A DNA stretch of 64,000 nt from Ferrovibrio sp046297895 (GCF_046297895.1 NZ_JBKBHC010000001.1:186001-250000); one strand, 5' to 3'. Positions 28,280-37,475 are shown, counted from the first letter of the stretch. A program made the numbers and translations. Notes: generated from the sequence alone by a model not told the origin.

Positions 28280-28280
<1 letters not shown>

Positions 28281-29068
28281 TGCCGGTCTCGCCTCTTGCC
28301 CCCACCGCGCTCGTCACCGGCGCCAGCCATCGCATCGGCCGCACCATTGCCCTCTTTCTGGCCGAGCGTGGCTATGCCCTCGCCCTCCATTGCAACCGCT
28401 CGCGGGCTGCCGCCGAGGCCCTGCAGGCGCAAATCCAAGACAAAGGCGGCAGGGCCACCGTCGTGCAGGGCGACCTGGCGCATCATGATGACGTGATGCG
28501 TCTGGTGGATGAGGCCGGTGCGAGCCTCGGCCCGGTTTCCGTGCTGATCAATAACGCCTCGCTGTTTGACTACGATCATGTCGAGACGGCCACGGAGCAG
28601 AGCTGGAACAGCCATCTCGACACAAACCTTAAGGCGCCGTTCTTCCTGTCGCAGAGCTTTGCCCGCCAGTTGCCGGATAGCGTGCCTGGCAACATCGTCA
28701 ACCTGATCGACATGCGCGTGTGGCGCCTGACGCCGCATTTCGCCTCCTACACCGTGGCCAAGGCCGGCCTGTGGACCCTGACCCAGACGCTCGCCATGGC
28801 CCTGGCGCCCAATATCCGGGTAAACGCCATCGGTCCCGGCCCGGTCCTGCCCAGCCCGCGCCAGACCGAGGAGCAATTCCGCAGACAATGGGCCAGCACG
28901 CCGCTGCAACGCGGCGCCGAACCGGGCGAGATTGCCGCAGCTGTCGGATTCCTGCTTGACGCCCCCGCCATGACCGGCCAGATGATCGCCCTGGATGGCG
29001 GCCAGCATCTGCCCTGGCAACAGGGCGGCCGGCCCTTCACCGCAGGCACCGGCGAGCCGGAGGAGTGA
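28280..29068 (+). CDS. SDR oxidoreductase, pteridine-reductase-like
   Basis: This 262-residue short-chain dehydrogenase has the NADP-binding motif TGASHRIGRTIALFLAE, NNAS, and YTVAK with the catalytic Tyr and Lys. The usual catalytic Ser position appears to be Asp (NLIDMRVW), as in PTR1/FolM pteridine reductases. CNRS after the second strand favours NADPH. It overlaps uvrB by one base (TGATG) and is followed two bases later by a FolB-like gene, so reduction of dihydropterins is a fair inference, but the substrate is unproven. Confidence 0.75.
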
Positions 29069-29069
29069 C

Positions 29070-29498
29070 ATGACGATCCATGCCCGCGCCCGCGCCGCCT
29101 GGGCCGAAATACCGGTTCCGGCTTTCGCCGAGGCCAGTCAGCCGGCCCGCCGCGTCTTTGTACGCGACCTGCTTTTGGACGCCCTGATCGGGATCTACCC
29201 CGAGGAGCGGGTCAAATCCCAGAAAATCCTGATCAATTTGGAACTCTGGGTGGCCGAAACACCGGGCGAGACGCCGCGCTCATACGACGAGGTTGTTTGT
29301 TACGAACTGCTGGTGAAACGCACCAAAGCCCTGCTGGCCGAGGGGCATGTCGATCTGGTCGAGACCCTGGCAGAGAAACTTGCCAGCCTGTGCCTGGCCG
29401 ATGAACGGGTGCTTCGCACGCGAGTTCGCGTAGAGAAACCCGAAGCGATCGCAGAGGCAGCCGGTGTCGGAGTGGAAATCGAACGCCGGCGCCGCTGA
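29070..29498 (+). CDS. folB: Dihydroneopterin aldolase family protein
   Basis: FolB cleaves dihydroneopterin to hydroxymethyl-dihydropterin in folate synthesis. The 142-residue product carries an N-terminal extension of about 28 residues, then the aldolase fold starting RVFVRDLLLDALIGIYPEER, with KILINLELWV, SYDEVVCYELLVKR and VETLAEKLASLCL. The catalytic-loop Glu of the YPEER region is present. GGAGGAG precedes the ATG. The pairing with a pteridine-reductase-like SDR supports a pterin role. folK and folP are not in the window. Confidence 0.8.
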   Translation: MTIHARARAAWAEIPVPAFAEASQPARRVFVRDLLLDALIGIYPEERVKSQKILINLELWVAETPGETPRSYDEVVCYELLVKRTKALLAEGHVDLVETLAEKLASLCLADERVLRTRVRVEKPEAIAEAAGVGVEIERRRR

Positions 29499-29546
29499 GG
29501 TTGCAATCGACGGATCCCGGGTGTTTCAGCCTTGACTTTTGCAACC

Positions 29547-29763
29547 GCTTGCTCTCGCAAGCCTATTTGTACACAGGGTTAATCAGCGAATCGGGATTGC
29601 AGAAAGCGGGAATCCCGCATCGATTCCAGCTGTGGATAACGGCAATTTCCCATTCAGAATCAAACGGCTGGGGAGAGTCTCACATAATGCGACTCGGGCA
29701 ATATCGGGGATTGGCAATGCAATGCGGCAATCTGCCCCAAGTTTCCCCACAAAGTTATCCACA
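29547..29763. other. Gene-free stretch with DnaA boxes and clustered GANTC sites (possible replication origin)
   Basis: The 315 bases between folB and uvrC hold no convincing gene and are visibly richer in A and T than the flanks. Perfect DnaA boxes TTATCCACA occur at 29755-29763 (plus) and 29631-29639 (minus), and TTGTACACA at 29567-29575 has one mismatch. Six GANTC sites, the CcrM methylation target of alphaproteobacteria, start at 29588, 29610, 29622, 29657, 29675 and 29691. Also present are a hairpin GCTTGC-TCTC-GCAAGC (29547-29562), a dyad CGGGATT/AATCCCG (29592-29617) and three GCAAT repeats near 29714-29731. This fits a chromosomal origin or a DnaA- and methylation-controlled uvrC promoter. 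dnaA is not in the window. Confidence 0.55.
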
Positions 29764-29766
29764 GCC

Positions 29767-29795
29767 TTGGGACGCTTTACTCAACGCTGTGTAAT
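29767..29795 (+). promoter_or_regulatory. Likely uvrC promoter
   Basis: TTGGGA (four of six) and TGTAAT (five of six) are spaced by 17 bases, with start codons at 29814 and 29826 downstream. The perfect DnaA box at 29755-29763 ends three bases before the -35, so DnaA binding could affect this promoter. Confidence 0.5.
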
Positions 29796-29813
29796 CATTG
29801 AGTTTTTACGAGT

Positions 29814-31721
29814 ATGGTGCTGCGAATGACTGACCCCGATCCTCAGGCCGATCCTCTCCAGGCGGGTATGGCGCCAGCCGAGATCGGGGCTGCGGTGATT
29901 GCGCGCCACCTGCCAACCCTGCCCCTCGGGCCCGGCGTTTATCGCATGATCGATGCCCGTGGCGAGGTGCTCTATGTGGGTAAGGCGCGGTCGCTGCGCA
30001 AGCGCGTCACCTCCTACACCAAGACCGAGGCCCTGAGCGTCCGAATCCAGCGCATGGTGCGCCTGGTGGCGATGGTGGAGATCACCACCACGCATACCGA
30101 GGCGGAAGCGCTGCTGCTGGAAGCCAACCTGATAAAAAAGCTGCAGCCGCCCTTCAACGTGCTGCTGAAGGACGACAAATCCTTTCCCTATATCCTGGTC
30201 GAGCGTACCCACGCCTTCCCCCGCATCACCAAGCATCGCGGCGCCCGCGATGTGCCTGGCACCTACTTCGGCCCCTTCGCCTCAACCGGGGCGGTGCATG
30301 TGACCCTGAACGCGATGTCGCGGGCCTTTCCGCTGCGCAGTTGCACCGACAGCGAATTCGCGAGCCGCACCCGCCCTTGCCTGCAATACCAGATCAAGCG
30401 CTGCAAGGCGCCCTGCGTTGGCCGCATCAGCGAGGCCGATTACGCCGCCATCGTGCAGGAGGCCTGCGATTTCCTGAGCAATCGCAACCGTCATGTCCTG
30501 GATGACTGGCGCCAGCGCATGCAGGCCGCTTCCGACAATCTCGATTTCGAAATGGCCGCCGAATTGCGCGACCGCATTCGCGCGCTCGCCCATATCACGC
30601 AAAAGCAGGATATCAACCTGACCGAAATCGACGATGCCGACGTGATCGCCATCCACGCGGAAGGCGGCCTGGTCTGCGTGCAGATATTCTTTTTTCGTGC
30701 CGGACAGAATTTCGGCAACCGCGCCTACTTTCCGGCCCATGTCCGCGATGTCGAGACCGCCGAGGTGCTGGATGCCTTCATCGGCCAGTTTTATGCCACG
30801 CGCGAACCGCCGCGCCTGATCCTGGTCAGCCACGCCGCCGAAAACATGCCGCTGATCGAAGAGGCCCTGAGCAAGCATGCCGGCCATCGCGTTGAACTGC
30901 ATTGTCCACAGCGCGGCATCAAGCGGCATCTGGTGGACCTGGCAGCGGACAATGCCCGGGATGCTCTGCATCGCCGCATGGCTGAAACCAGCACGCAACA
31001 GCAATTGCTGGCTGGCGTGGCGGATCTGTTTGGCCTGGAGGCGCCGCCGCAGCGCATCGAGGTGTATGACAACAGCCATATCATGGGCCGCCACGCCGTG
31101 GGTGCCATGATCGTGGCCGGCCCGGAGGGCCTGCGCAAGAACGCCTATCGCAAGTTCAACATCAAGGGCGAGGAGATCGAACCCGGCGACGATTACGCCA
31201 TGATGAAGCATGTGTTGACCCGGCGATTCCAGCGCTTACTGAAAGAAGACGCCGAGAACGAAACCGCCGCCGACTGGCCCGACCTTCTGCTGATCGACGG
31301 CGGCAAAGGCCAGCTCAGCGCGTCGCTGAAGGTGCTGGAGGAGCTGGGGGTAGACGATGTGCCTGTGGTTGGCATCGCCAAGGGGCCCGACCGCAATGCC
31401 GGTCGCGAGCAGTTCTTTCTGCCCAACCGCGAACCTTTCATGCTGGAACCGCGCCATCCGGTGCTGTTCTTCCTGCAGCGACTGCGGGACGAGGCCCACC
31501 GCTTCGCCATCGGCACCCACCGCGCCAAGCGGGCCAAGGACCAGATCAAGTCCCCGCTGGACGAGATTCCGGGGATCGGCGCCGCCCGCAAGAAGGCCCT
31601 GCTGCTGCATTTTGGTTCGGCCAAGGCCGTATCGCGCGCCGGTCTGGCCGATCTGGAGGGGGTGCCGGGGGTAAACAAGGCCGTCGCCAAACGCATCTAC
31701 GATCATTTCCATGGCGGCTGA
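29814..31721 (+). CDS. uvrC: Excinuclease ABC subunit C
   Basis: UvrC makes the two incisions in nucleotide excision repair. The 635-residue product has the GIY-YIG domain (LGPGVYRMIDARGEVLYVGKARSL, about 40-120), a Cys-rich segment (PCLQYQIKRCKAPCVG), a UVR motif (SDNLDFEMAAELRDRI), the RNase H-like endonuclease domain (EVYDNSHIMG, LLLIDGGKGQL) and tandem helix-hairpin-helix motifs at the end (IPGIGAARKKALL, VPGVNKAVAKRI). The start is either 29814 or 29826 (MTDPDPQ); neither has a strong ribosome site. Its leader is the DnaA-box region. Confidence 0.96.
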   Translation: MVLRMTDPDPQADPLQAGMAPAEIGAAVIARHLPTLPLGPGVYRMIDARGEVLYVGKARSLRKRVTSYTKTEALSVRIQRMVRLVAMVEITTTHTEAEALLLEANLIKKLQPPFNVLLKDDKSFPYILVERTHAFPRITKHRGARDVPGTYFGPFASTGAVHVTLNAMSRAFPLRSCTDSEFASRTRPCLQYQIKRCKAPCVGRISEADYAAIVQEACDFLSNRNRHVLDDWRQRMQAASDNLDFEMAAELRDRIRALAHITQKQDINLTEIDDADVIAIHAEGGLVCVQIFFFRAGQNFGNRAYFPAHVRDVETAEVLDAFIGQFYATREPPRLILVSHAAENMPLIEEALSKHAGHRVELHCPQRGIKRHLVDLAADNARDALHRRMAETSTQQQLLAGVADLFGLEAPPQRIEVYDNSHIMGRHAVGAMIVAGPEGLRKNAYRKFNIKGEEIEPGDDYAMMKHVLTRRFQRLLKEDAENETAADWPDLLLIDGGKGQLSASLKVLEELGVDDVPVVGIAKGPDRNAGREQFFLPNREPFMLEPRHPVLFFLQRLRDEAHRFAIGTHRAKRAKDQIKSPLDEIPGIGAARKKALLLHFGSAKAVSRAGLADLEGVPGVNKAVAKRIYDHFHGG

Positions 31722-31787
31722 TCCGTCCGTCCCGGGCCGGCCCAACTCTGGCCCTGAATCCCTGCCCATGCGATAATCGGCGCCGCC

Positions 31788-32390
31788 ATGCTGAACGGCC
31801 TTCCCAATATCCTGACCGTTTCGCGCATCCTGGCGATCCCGGCGATCTGCGCGGCTTTCTTCCTGCCCGGCGCCTGGAGCGCCTGGGTGCCCCTGGCCCT
31901 GTTCGCCGCGGCCGGCATTACCGACTGGTTCGACGGCTATCTGGCGCGGAAATGGGGGCAGATGTCGGATCTGGGCCGATTCCTCGATCCGGTCGCCGAC
32001 AAGCTTCTGGTCGCAGCCGTGATTCTGATGCTGATCGCCTTCGAGCGCATCGACCGCATCACCTGCCTGGCCGCGGTGGTGATCATGTGCCGAGAGATCA
32101 CTGTTACCGGCCTGCGCGAATTCCTCGCCGAATTGCGGGTGAAAGTACCGGTCTCGCGTCTGGCGAAGTGGAAAACCACTGTGCAGCTCATCGCCCTGGC
32201 GATCCTCATCGTGGGCGATCACGGCCCCGCGGAGGTACCGATCCGTCTGCTGGGCGAAATCGGTCTGTGGCTGGCGGCGATCCTGACCCTTTATACCGGC
32301 TGGGATTACCTGCAGACTGGCCTTCGCCACATGGCGGCCGAGCCGACCCAGTCGTCGCCGGCTCAGGCCCGCGGCAAAGGGGCCGAGTGA
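31788..32390 (+). CDS. pgsA: CDP-diacylglycerol-glycerol-3-phosphate phosphatidyltransferase
   Basis: PgsA makes phosphatidylglycerophosphate, the committed step to phosphatidylglycerol and cardiolipin. The 200-residue membrane protein begins LPNILTVSRILAIPAICAA and has the complete CDP-alcohol phosphotransferase motif: D in DWFDG, then AR, G in SDLGRF and both D residues of LDPVAD. A polar C-terminal tail follows the last helix. It is followed with a one-base overlap (TGATG) by moaD, and uvrC-pgsA-moaD-moaE reads as one operon, an arrangement often seen in alphaproteobacteria. Confidence 0.93.
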   Translation: MLNGLPNILTVSRILAIPAICAAFFLPGAWSAWVPLALFAAAGITDWFDGYLARKWGQMSDLGRFLDPVADKLLVAAVILMLIAFERIDRITCLAAVVIMCREITVTGLREFLAELRVKVPVSRLAKWKTTVQLIALAILIVGDHGPAEVPIRLLGEIGLWLAAILTLYTGWDYLQTGLRHMAAEPTQSSPAQARGKGAE

Positions 32391-32641
32391 TGCGTGTGCT
32401 GTATTTTGCCCTGCTGCGTGAACGCGTCGGCGTGGCAGAAGAGACCATTCACCCGCCGGCCGATATCCGCACCGTGGGCGACCTGGTGAGCTGGCTGCGC
32501 CAGCAGAGTCCGCAGCACGACCATGCCCTGGCCGATCCGGCCATGGTCCGCGTCGCGGTAAATCAGGACTACGCCCGCCCCGACCAGCCCGTGGGACCAA
32601 ATGACGAGATTGCCTTTTTCCCGCCGGTGACCGGAGGATAA
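32390..32641 (+). CDS. moaD: Molybdopterin synthase sulfur carrier subunit MoaD
   Basis: MoaD carries, as a C-terminal thiocarboxylate, the sulfur used to make molybdopterin. The 83-residue beta-grasp protein starts MRVLYFALLRERVGVAEE and ends in the required Gly-Gly (FPPVTGG). The start overlaps the pgsA stop, and moaE follows after three bases. The enzyme would supply molybdenum cofactor for SoxC among others. Confidence 0.94.
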   Translation: MRVLYFALLRERVGVAEETIHPPADIRTVGDLVSWLRQQSPQHDHALADPAMVRVAVNQDYARPDQPVGPNDEIAFFPPVTGG

Positions 32642-32644
32642 GCC

Positions 32645-33100
32645 ATGGTTGTCCGGGTTCAGCGCGATGATTTCGATACCGCCGCCGAACTGCAGCAACT
32701 GTCGGCCGGCAATCCGAGGATCGGCGCGGTAGTGACCTTCACTGGCCTGGTTCGCGACTTCGCCGGCACCGGCGACCCCGCCCAACGGATGACCCTGGAA
32801 CATTATCCGGGCATGACCGAGCGGCAGTTGGAAGCGATCCTGGCAGAGGCCAAGGCGCGCTGGCCGCTGGAAGCGGCCCTGATCATTCATCGGTACGGCG
32901 AACTCGCCCCGGGCGACCGCATCGTTCTGGTGATCACGGCCTCAGCCCATCGCCAGGCAGCCTTCGAAGCCAATGCCTTCCTGATCGACTGGCTCAAGAC
33001 CAAGGCCCCATTCTGGAAACTGGAACAGACCGATCAGGAACGGCGCTGGGTCGAGGCCAAGGCCAGCGATGACGACGCAGCCGCCCGCTGGCATAGCTAG
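32645..33100 (+). CDS. moaE: Molybdopterin synthase catalytic subunit MoaE
   Basis: MoaE converts cyclic pyranopterin monophosphate to molybdopterin with sulfur from MoaD. The 151-residue product has the family segments GAVVTFTGLVRD, LEHYPGMTERQLEAI, IIHRYGELAPGD and the catalytic Lys region LKTKAPFWKLE. Its C-terminal tail is slightly longer than usual. GGAGG precedes the start, overlapping the end of moaD. Confidence 0.95.
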   Translation: MVVRVQRDDFDTAAELQQLSAGNPRIGAVVTFTGLVRDFAGTGDPAQRMTLEHYPGMTERQLEAILAEAKARWPLEAALIIHRYGELAPGDRIVLVITASAHRQAAFEANAFLIDWLKTKAPFWKLEQTDQERRWVEAKASDDDAAARWHS

Positions 33101-33263
33101 CCCGGTTTTTTGCGATATTCCTGGTGAGGAATCGGTTTACTACCGCTCAACCGTGTGGCATGTCGTATCTATTCAAATTCTGGTGTCGCGTTCTGGTTCC
33201 GCTTGCATACGGCGTAACCCGCCATTCCACGATTGAAGCATCTTCCCACGATTGCTGCGGCTC

Positions 33264-33833
33264 ATGGTCAACCCCGGCGTTCCGAATAGTTCTCAGATCC
33301 CAGAGGCTGCACCGGTTGCGCCTGATCGTATCCGCAGCAAGTCCCTGAGGAATCTGCTCAACTACTGGGATACCAAGGTCGCCGACCTGCAGCGCCTGCC
33401 CTCGCGGGCCGATCTGCAGCCGGATGAAATGGTGACGTTTCTTCCCTTTGTGGCCCTGATCAACGTTCAGAATGGGTTTCCCCGGTTTCAGTTCCGTCTC
33501 GTCGGCACGGGTATCGTCGGCGCCATGGGCCGGGAAGCGACCAACCGAAGCGTCGACGAGGCCCTGTTCGGCGCCAACGCCCCCAATGTGGAAGCTTTTT
33601 TCAGCCTGCCGCTGGATAATCGCGGCCCGGCTTATGCCACAGGGCAGTATACGGTGGCGCCGAGCGGCAGGACCCTTGCTTTCGAGACCCTGCTATTGCC
33701 GCTGTCGAGCGACGGCACCGCCATCGATATGCTGCTGGGCGGCCTGGTGGGCGAACGCGTGCAGCGCGACGAGCAGATCTGCGGCTTTCAATACGATTTT
33801 TTCTCTCCGCTCGTGCAAACGGCCACGCCCTGA
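33264..33833 (+). CDS. PAS-domain protein of the alphaproteobacterial PAS_5 type
   Basis: The 189-residue soluble protein is mostly one PAS-like domain. NLLNYWDTKVADLQRLPSRA at the start, then FVALINVQNGFPRFQFRLVG and AFETLLLPLSSDG, resemble the single-domain PAS_5 proteins abundant in alphaproteobacteria. There is no kinase, cyclase or HTH domain attached, so its output is unknown. I chose ATG 33264 over the TTG at 33252. The 163 bp upstream hold nothing I recognise beyond non-coding sequence after moaE. Confidence 0.65.
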   Translation: MVNPGVPNSSQIPEAAPVAPDRIRSKSLRNLLNYWDTKVADLQRLPSRADLQPDEMVTFLPFVALINVQNGFPRFQFRLVGTGIVGAMGREATNRSVDEALFGANAPNVEAFFSLPLDNRGPAYATGQYTVAPSGRTLAFETLLLPLSSDGTAIDMLLGGLVGERVQRDEQICGFQYDFFSPLVQTATP

Positions 33834-33868
33834 CTACGCGGCCGTTGCACGGATGATACGACGCCGGC

Positions 33869-34753
33869 CTAAGCGGCAGCCTTGCGGCGGGTTGCCGCGT
33901 CGAAATCCGCCAGCAGGGTCTGGCAGATCCTGCCCGGCTTGAAACTGTACGGGCCGATCTCGGAAACCGGCGTCACCTCGGCGGCCGTGCCGGTCAGGAA
34001 GCATTCCTCAAATCCGCTCATTTCCTCAGGCATGATCGCCCGCTCGATCACCTCGATGCCGCGGGCCCTCGCCATTGCCATAACGGCCCGGCGGGTGATG
34101 CCATCCAGAAAGCAGTCCGGCGTCGGCGTATGCAGCTTGCCGTCCTTTGAGAAGAAGATGTTGGCGCCAGTCGCCTCGGCAACCTGGCCGCGCCAGTCCA
34201 GCATCAGGGCATCCTGATAGCCTTCGCGCTCCGCCTTGTGCTTGGAAAGCGTGCAGATCATGTAAAGCCCCGCCGCCTTGGCCTTGGTCGGCGCCGTATT
34301 CGGCGCCGGACGGCGCCAGTCGCTGATCTGCAGGCGCAGGCCTTTCATTTTGGCTTCCGGCGAAAAATAGCTCGGCCATTCCCACACCGCGATGGCGACA
34401 TGGATTTTGTTGTGCTGTGCCGAAACGCCCATCATCTCCGAACCGCGCCATGCAACCGGACGCACGTAGCAATTCGGCATCTTGTTGGCGGCCACGGTTT
34501 CGCGCGTGGCGCGGTCGATCTCTTCAACCGAGTATGGAATCGTAAAATCCATCAGCTTCGCCGAGTCGATCAGCCGCTGGCTGTGTTCCGTCAGATGAAA
34601 AACCTCGCCCTCATAAGCGCGCTCGCCCTCGAAGACGCAGGAGGCGTAATGCAGGCCGTGCGTCAGCACATGCAGCTTGGCGTCCCGGAAGGGAATCAGC
34701 GTGCCGTCGAGCCAGATCAGGCCATCGCGGTCGTTATAGGGGATCAGGGACAT
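33869..34753 (-). CDS. ilvE: Branched-chain amino acid aminotransferase
   Basis: IlvE is the PLP enzyme that makes leucine, isoleucine and valine from their keto acids. The 294-residue fold-type IV aminotransferase has LTHGLHYASCVFEGERAY, the Arg of YVRPVAWRG, the catalytic Lys in APTKAKAAGLY, EATGANIFF and CFLTGTAAEVTPV for cofactor phosphate binding. The ATG at 34753 follows AAAAGGAG; the frame could begin at a TTG two codons earlier, but that would overlap the ribosome site. It is divergent from the MarR gene. Confidence 0.92.
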   Translation of the reverse strand: MSLIPYNDRDGLIWLDGTLIPFRDAKLHVLTHGLHYASCVFEGERAYEGEVFHLTEHSQRLIDSAKLMDFTIPYSVEEIDRATRETVAANKMPNCYVRPVAWRGSEMMGVSAQHNKIHVAIAVWEWPSYFSPEAKMKGLRLQISDWRRPAPNTAPTKAKAAGLYMICTLSKHKAEREGYQDALMLDWRGQVAEATGANIFFSKDGKLHTPTPDCFLDGITRRAVMAMARARGIEVIERAIMPEEMSGFEECFLTGTAAEVTPVSEIGPYSFKPGRICQTLLADFDAATRRKAAA

Positions 34754-34941
34754 CGGCAACTCCTTTTGGCGAGAACGAGGCGCGGTATTATTATTACCTT
34801 CTGATGGTCATGAAAGTAACAATATGATCGAAATATGTCAATACTACTGCCATATTTTTCCGAGACCCGCCTCGTCAGTTTCTGTCGCTGCCCGGAAAGC
34901 TTACCTTGAAGCGGGCTATCCCTTTGCGCCATATAGACCTC

Positions 34942-35436
34942 ATGACCGATCTGAAATCGCTGGCTAACCCCCTGTTCCTGCGCGAAGACGAACTTCGGCA
35001 GGGCATTGAACTGCTGTTTTATGCCTATCGCGATTTCACCCGAGGCCCCGATGAAATCCTCGACCGTTATGGCTTCGGCCGGGCCCATCACCGGGCCCTG
35101 CACTTCATCGGCGGGAATCCTGGCATTACCGTGGCCGAACTGCTGGCCATACTGCGGATCACCAAGCAGAGCCTGTCGCGCGTGCTGTCTGCACTGATCG
35201 AGGGCGGCTTCGTGCGCCAGCAGCAAGGCACGCGGGATCGCCGCCAGCGCCAGCTTTTCCTGACCGAGCAGGGCAAAAATCTCGAAAAACAGATCAGCAT
35301 GGTGCAGCAGGCCAAGGTGGCCCAGGCCTATCGCGAGGCCGGCGCCGAGGCCGTAGCCGGCTATCGCAAGGTTCTCGCCGGGCTGATCGATGAACAGGAT
35401 CGCCCGGCCATTCTGCGCGCCATTCAGCGCCGCTGA
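34942..35436 (+). CDS. MarR-family regulator, PetP-like
   Basis: The 164-residue product is a winged-helix MarR-family protein: helices around FGRAHHRALHFIG, the recognition region GITVAELLAILRITKQSLSRVL and the wing QQGTRDRRQRQLFLT. It stands eight bases before an OmpR-type response regulator, the same arrangement as petP-petR of Rhodobacter, which that literature links to cytochrome bc1 expression. The bc1 operon here is 20 kb away, so a direct link is inference. A TTG 12 codons upstream is in frame but less likely than this ATG. Confidence 0.8.
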   Translation: MTDLKSLANPLFLREDELRQGIELLFYAYRDFTRGPDEILDRYGFGRAHHRALHFIGGNPGITVAELLAILRITKQSLSRVLSALIEGGFVRQQQGTRDRRQRQLFLTEQGKNLEKQISMVQQAKVAQAYREAGAEAVAGYRKVLAGLIDEQDRPAILRAIQRR

Positions 35437-35444
35437 GTCTGATC

Positions 35445-36137
35445 ATGGATATTCTTGCCGAGCCGCATATCCTGATCGTCGACGACGACGAACGCATCCG
35501 CAATCTGCTGACGCGATATCTGACCGGGCAGAATTTCCGCGTCACCGGGGCCGAGGATGCCGCCGATGCCGCAGCCAAGCTGAGTTCGGTCAGTTTCGAC
35601 CTGCTGATTGTCGATGTCATGATGCCGGGGCAGAATGGCTTCGACTTCGTTGCCGACCTGCGACGCAGGCAGAATCATGTGCCGGTGATTCTGCTGACGG
35701 CCCGAGGCGAAGCCGAGGATCGAATCAAAGGCCTGGAAACCGGCGCCGATGATTATCTGCCCAAACCGTTCGAGCCGCGCGAACTGACTTTACGCATCAA
35801 TTCCATCCTCAAGCGCACGGCCCGTCCGGCGCCGACGCCTCCAGGCGCGGCAATCCGCTTTGGCGATTTTTGCTTCGACACGGTGCGGGGCGAACTCAAG
35901 CGTGGTGAGGACATCATCGCACTGACCACTGGCGAGGCGCAGCTGCTACGCATCCTCGCACGCAATCCCGGCACGACTGTGCCGCGGGCGGCCCTGGCCG
36001 ACCCGTCCAGCGATGGCGAAAGCCGGGCCGTGGATGTGCAAATCACGCGCCTGCGCCGCAAAATCGAAGCCGATCCACGCAATCCGCGTTATCTGCAGAC
36101 CGTGTGGGGCGAGGGTTATGTGCTCTGGACGGAATAG
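35445..36137 (+). CDS. OmpR-family response regulator, PetR-like
   Basis: The 230-residue product has a receiver domain (about 8-120) with the acidic pocket LIVDDDERI, phosphoacceptor Asp in LLIVDVMMPGQNG, Thr in LLTAR and Lys in YLPKPFEP. A C-terminal winged helix of the OmpR type (about 135-228, ITRLRRKIEADPRNPRYLQTV) binds DNA. It lies between the MarR gene and a histidine kinase, which is presumably its sensor. Confidence 0.88.
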   Translation: MDILAEPHILIVDDDERIRNLLTRYLTGQNFRVTGAEDAADAAAKLSSVSFDLLIVDVMMPGQNGFDFVADLRRRQNHVPVILLTARGEAEDRIKGLETGADDYLPKPFEPRELTLRINSILKRTARPAPTPPGAAIRFGDFCFDTVRGELKRGEDIIALTTGEAQLLRILARNPGTTVPRAALADPSSDGESRAVDVQITRLRRKIEADPRNPRYLQTVWGEGYVLWTE

Positions 36138-36155
36138 AGCGCGACAGGCAGCGGC

Positions 36156-37466
36156 ATGTGGCTGAAGCGCTTTTTGCCGCGTAGCCTGTTTGGTCGCTGG
36201 CTACTTCTTCTGGTGGCACCGATCGTCGTGCTTCAGGCCCTGCTCGCCTATATCTTCTACGAACGACACTGGGACACCGTGACCCGTCGGCTGGCACTGG
36301 GGCTCGCCGGCGAGATCGCCCTGTTGATTGAAACGCGGGAAATCGGCACCGATCCGGCCACAATGGCCAACCTTGTCATCCAGATGAGCCAAACCCTGGA
36401 ACTGAATATCGGTTTCGAGGCTGGCGCCGCGTTTCCGCAGAACATCCCTCCGTTGCGGCGGTTCTCGATACTGGACCGCATGCTGGTGCAGGCACTCGGC
36501 GAGCGCCTTGCCCAACCCTATCAGATCGATGCGCAGCGCGACGATCGCACCGTGGTTGTCTACGTACAACTGCCCGACGGGCTTCTGACCGTCGTCGCGC
36601 CGGAAAGTAGAGTGTTTTCCGCCAGCACCTATGCCTTCATGATCTGGATGACAGCGGCATCGGCTTTGCTTCTCGGTATCGCATTACTGTTTCTGCGCAA
36701 TCAGATAAAACCCATCCGCCGCCTGGCGGAAGCGGCCGACGCCTTTGGCAAGGGTCGCGAGATCATGGATTTCCGACCCAGCGGTGCCAACGAGGTTCGC
36801 GCCGCCGCGCGCGCCTTTCTGGCGATGCGAGACCGCATCCGCCGTCATATCCGCGAACGCACCGATATGTTGGCAGGCGTGAGCCACGACCTGCGCACGC
36901 CGCTGACCCGCATGAAATTGCAGTTGTCGCTGATGCCGCCCAATGTCGAGATCGACGAACTCAAGCGCGATGTCGATGAAATGGACAGGATGGTCAGCGC
37001 CTATCTGGCCTTTGCGCGCGGCCAAAACGAACAGCCGGCCGAACCAACCGATCTGGCGCATCTGATTGACGAACTGGCCGACGACGTGCGACGACGCGGA
37101 CGCGAACTGCAGGTCGTGATGCCGGAACATCTCACCCTGCCGCTGCGCCGCCTGAGCTTCAAGCGCGGTCTGGCAAATCTGATCGAGAACGCCCTTCGTT
37201 TCGGCCGCACGGTGCGGGTGAGCGTGATCCGTGCCGAAAAGGGAATAGAAATCTGCGTCGATGATGATGGCCCCGGCTTGCCCGAGAAGGAACGCCATCG
37301 CGTATTCAGGCCGTTCTATCGTCTCGACCAGGCCCGCCATGGCAGCGGCAATGTTGGCCTGGGATTGACCATTGCCCGTGATGCCGTGCTGGCCCATGGC
37401 GGAGAAATCGCGCTGGACGATTCCCCGCTTGGCGGCCTTCGGGTGAAGATCAGGCTGCCGGTATAA
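36156..37466 (+). CDS. Membrane sensor histidine kinase (EnvZ-like)
   Basis: The 436-residue product has two membrane segments (about 13-33 and 153-175) flanking a periplasmic sensor region of about 120 residues. A HAMP domain (about 178-230, KPIRRLAEAADAFGKG) follows, then a HisKA H-box AGVSHDLRTPLTRMKL and an ATPase domain with LIENALRFG, DDDGPGLPE and VGLGLTIARDAVLAHGG. It is the third gene of the MarR-regulator-kinase set, 18 bp after the response regulator. The signal sensed is unknown. Confidence 0.88.
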   Translation: MWLKRFLPRSLFGRWLLLLVAPIVVLQALLAYIFYERHWDTVTRRLALGLAGEIALLIETREIGTDPATMANLVIQMSQTLELNIGFEAGAAFPQNIPPLRRFSILDRMLVQALGERLAQPYQIDAQRDDRTVVVYVQLPDGLLTVVAPESRVFSASTYAFMIWMTAASALLLGIALLFLRNQIKPIRRLAEAADAFGKGREIMDFRPSGANEVRAAARAFLAMRDRIRRHIRERTDMLAGVSHDLRTPLTRMKLQLSLMPPNVEIDELKRDVDEMDRMVSAYLAFARGQNEQPAEPTDLAHLIDELADDVRRRGRELQVVMPEHLTLPLRRLSFKRGLANLIENALRFGRTVRVSVIRAEKGIEICVDDDGPGLPEKERHRVFRPFYRLDQARHGSGNVGLGLTIARDAVLAHGGEIALDDSPLGGLRVKIRLPV

Positions 37467-37475
37467 AAGCCGGCC

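Noticed and set aside
29501..29829. Short coding frames in the folB-uvrC gap
   Set aside because: Their translations show no family features and rest on sequence packed with DnaA boxes and GANTC sites.
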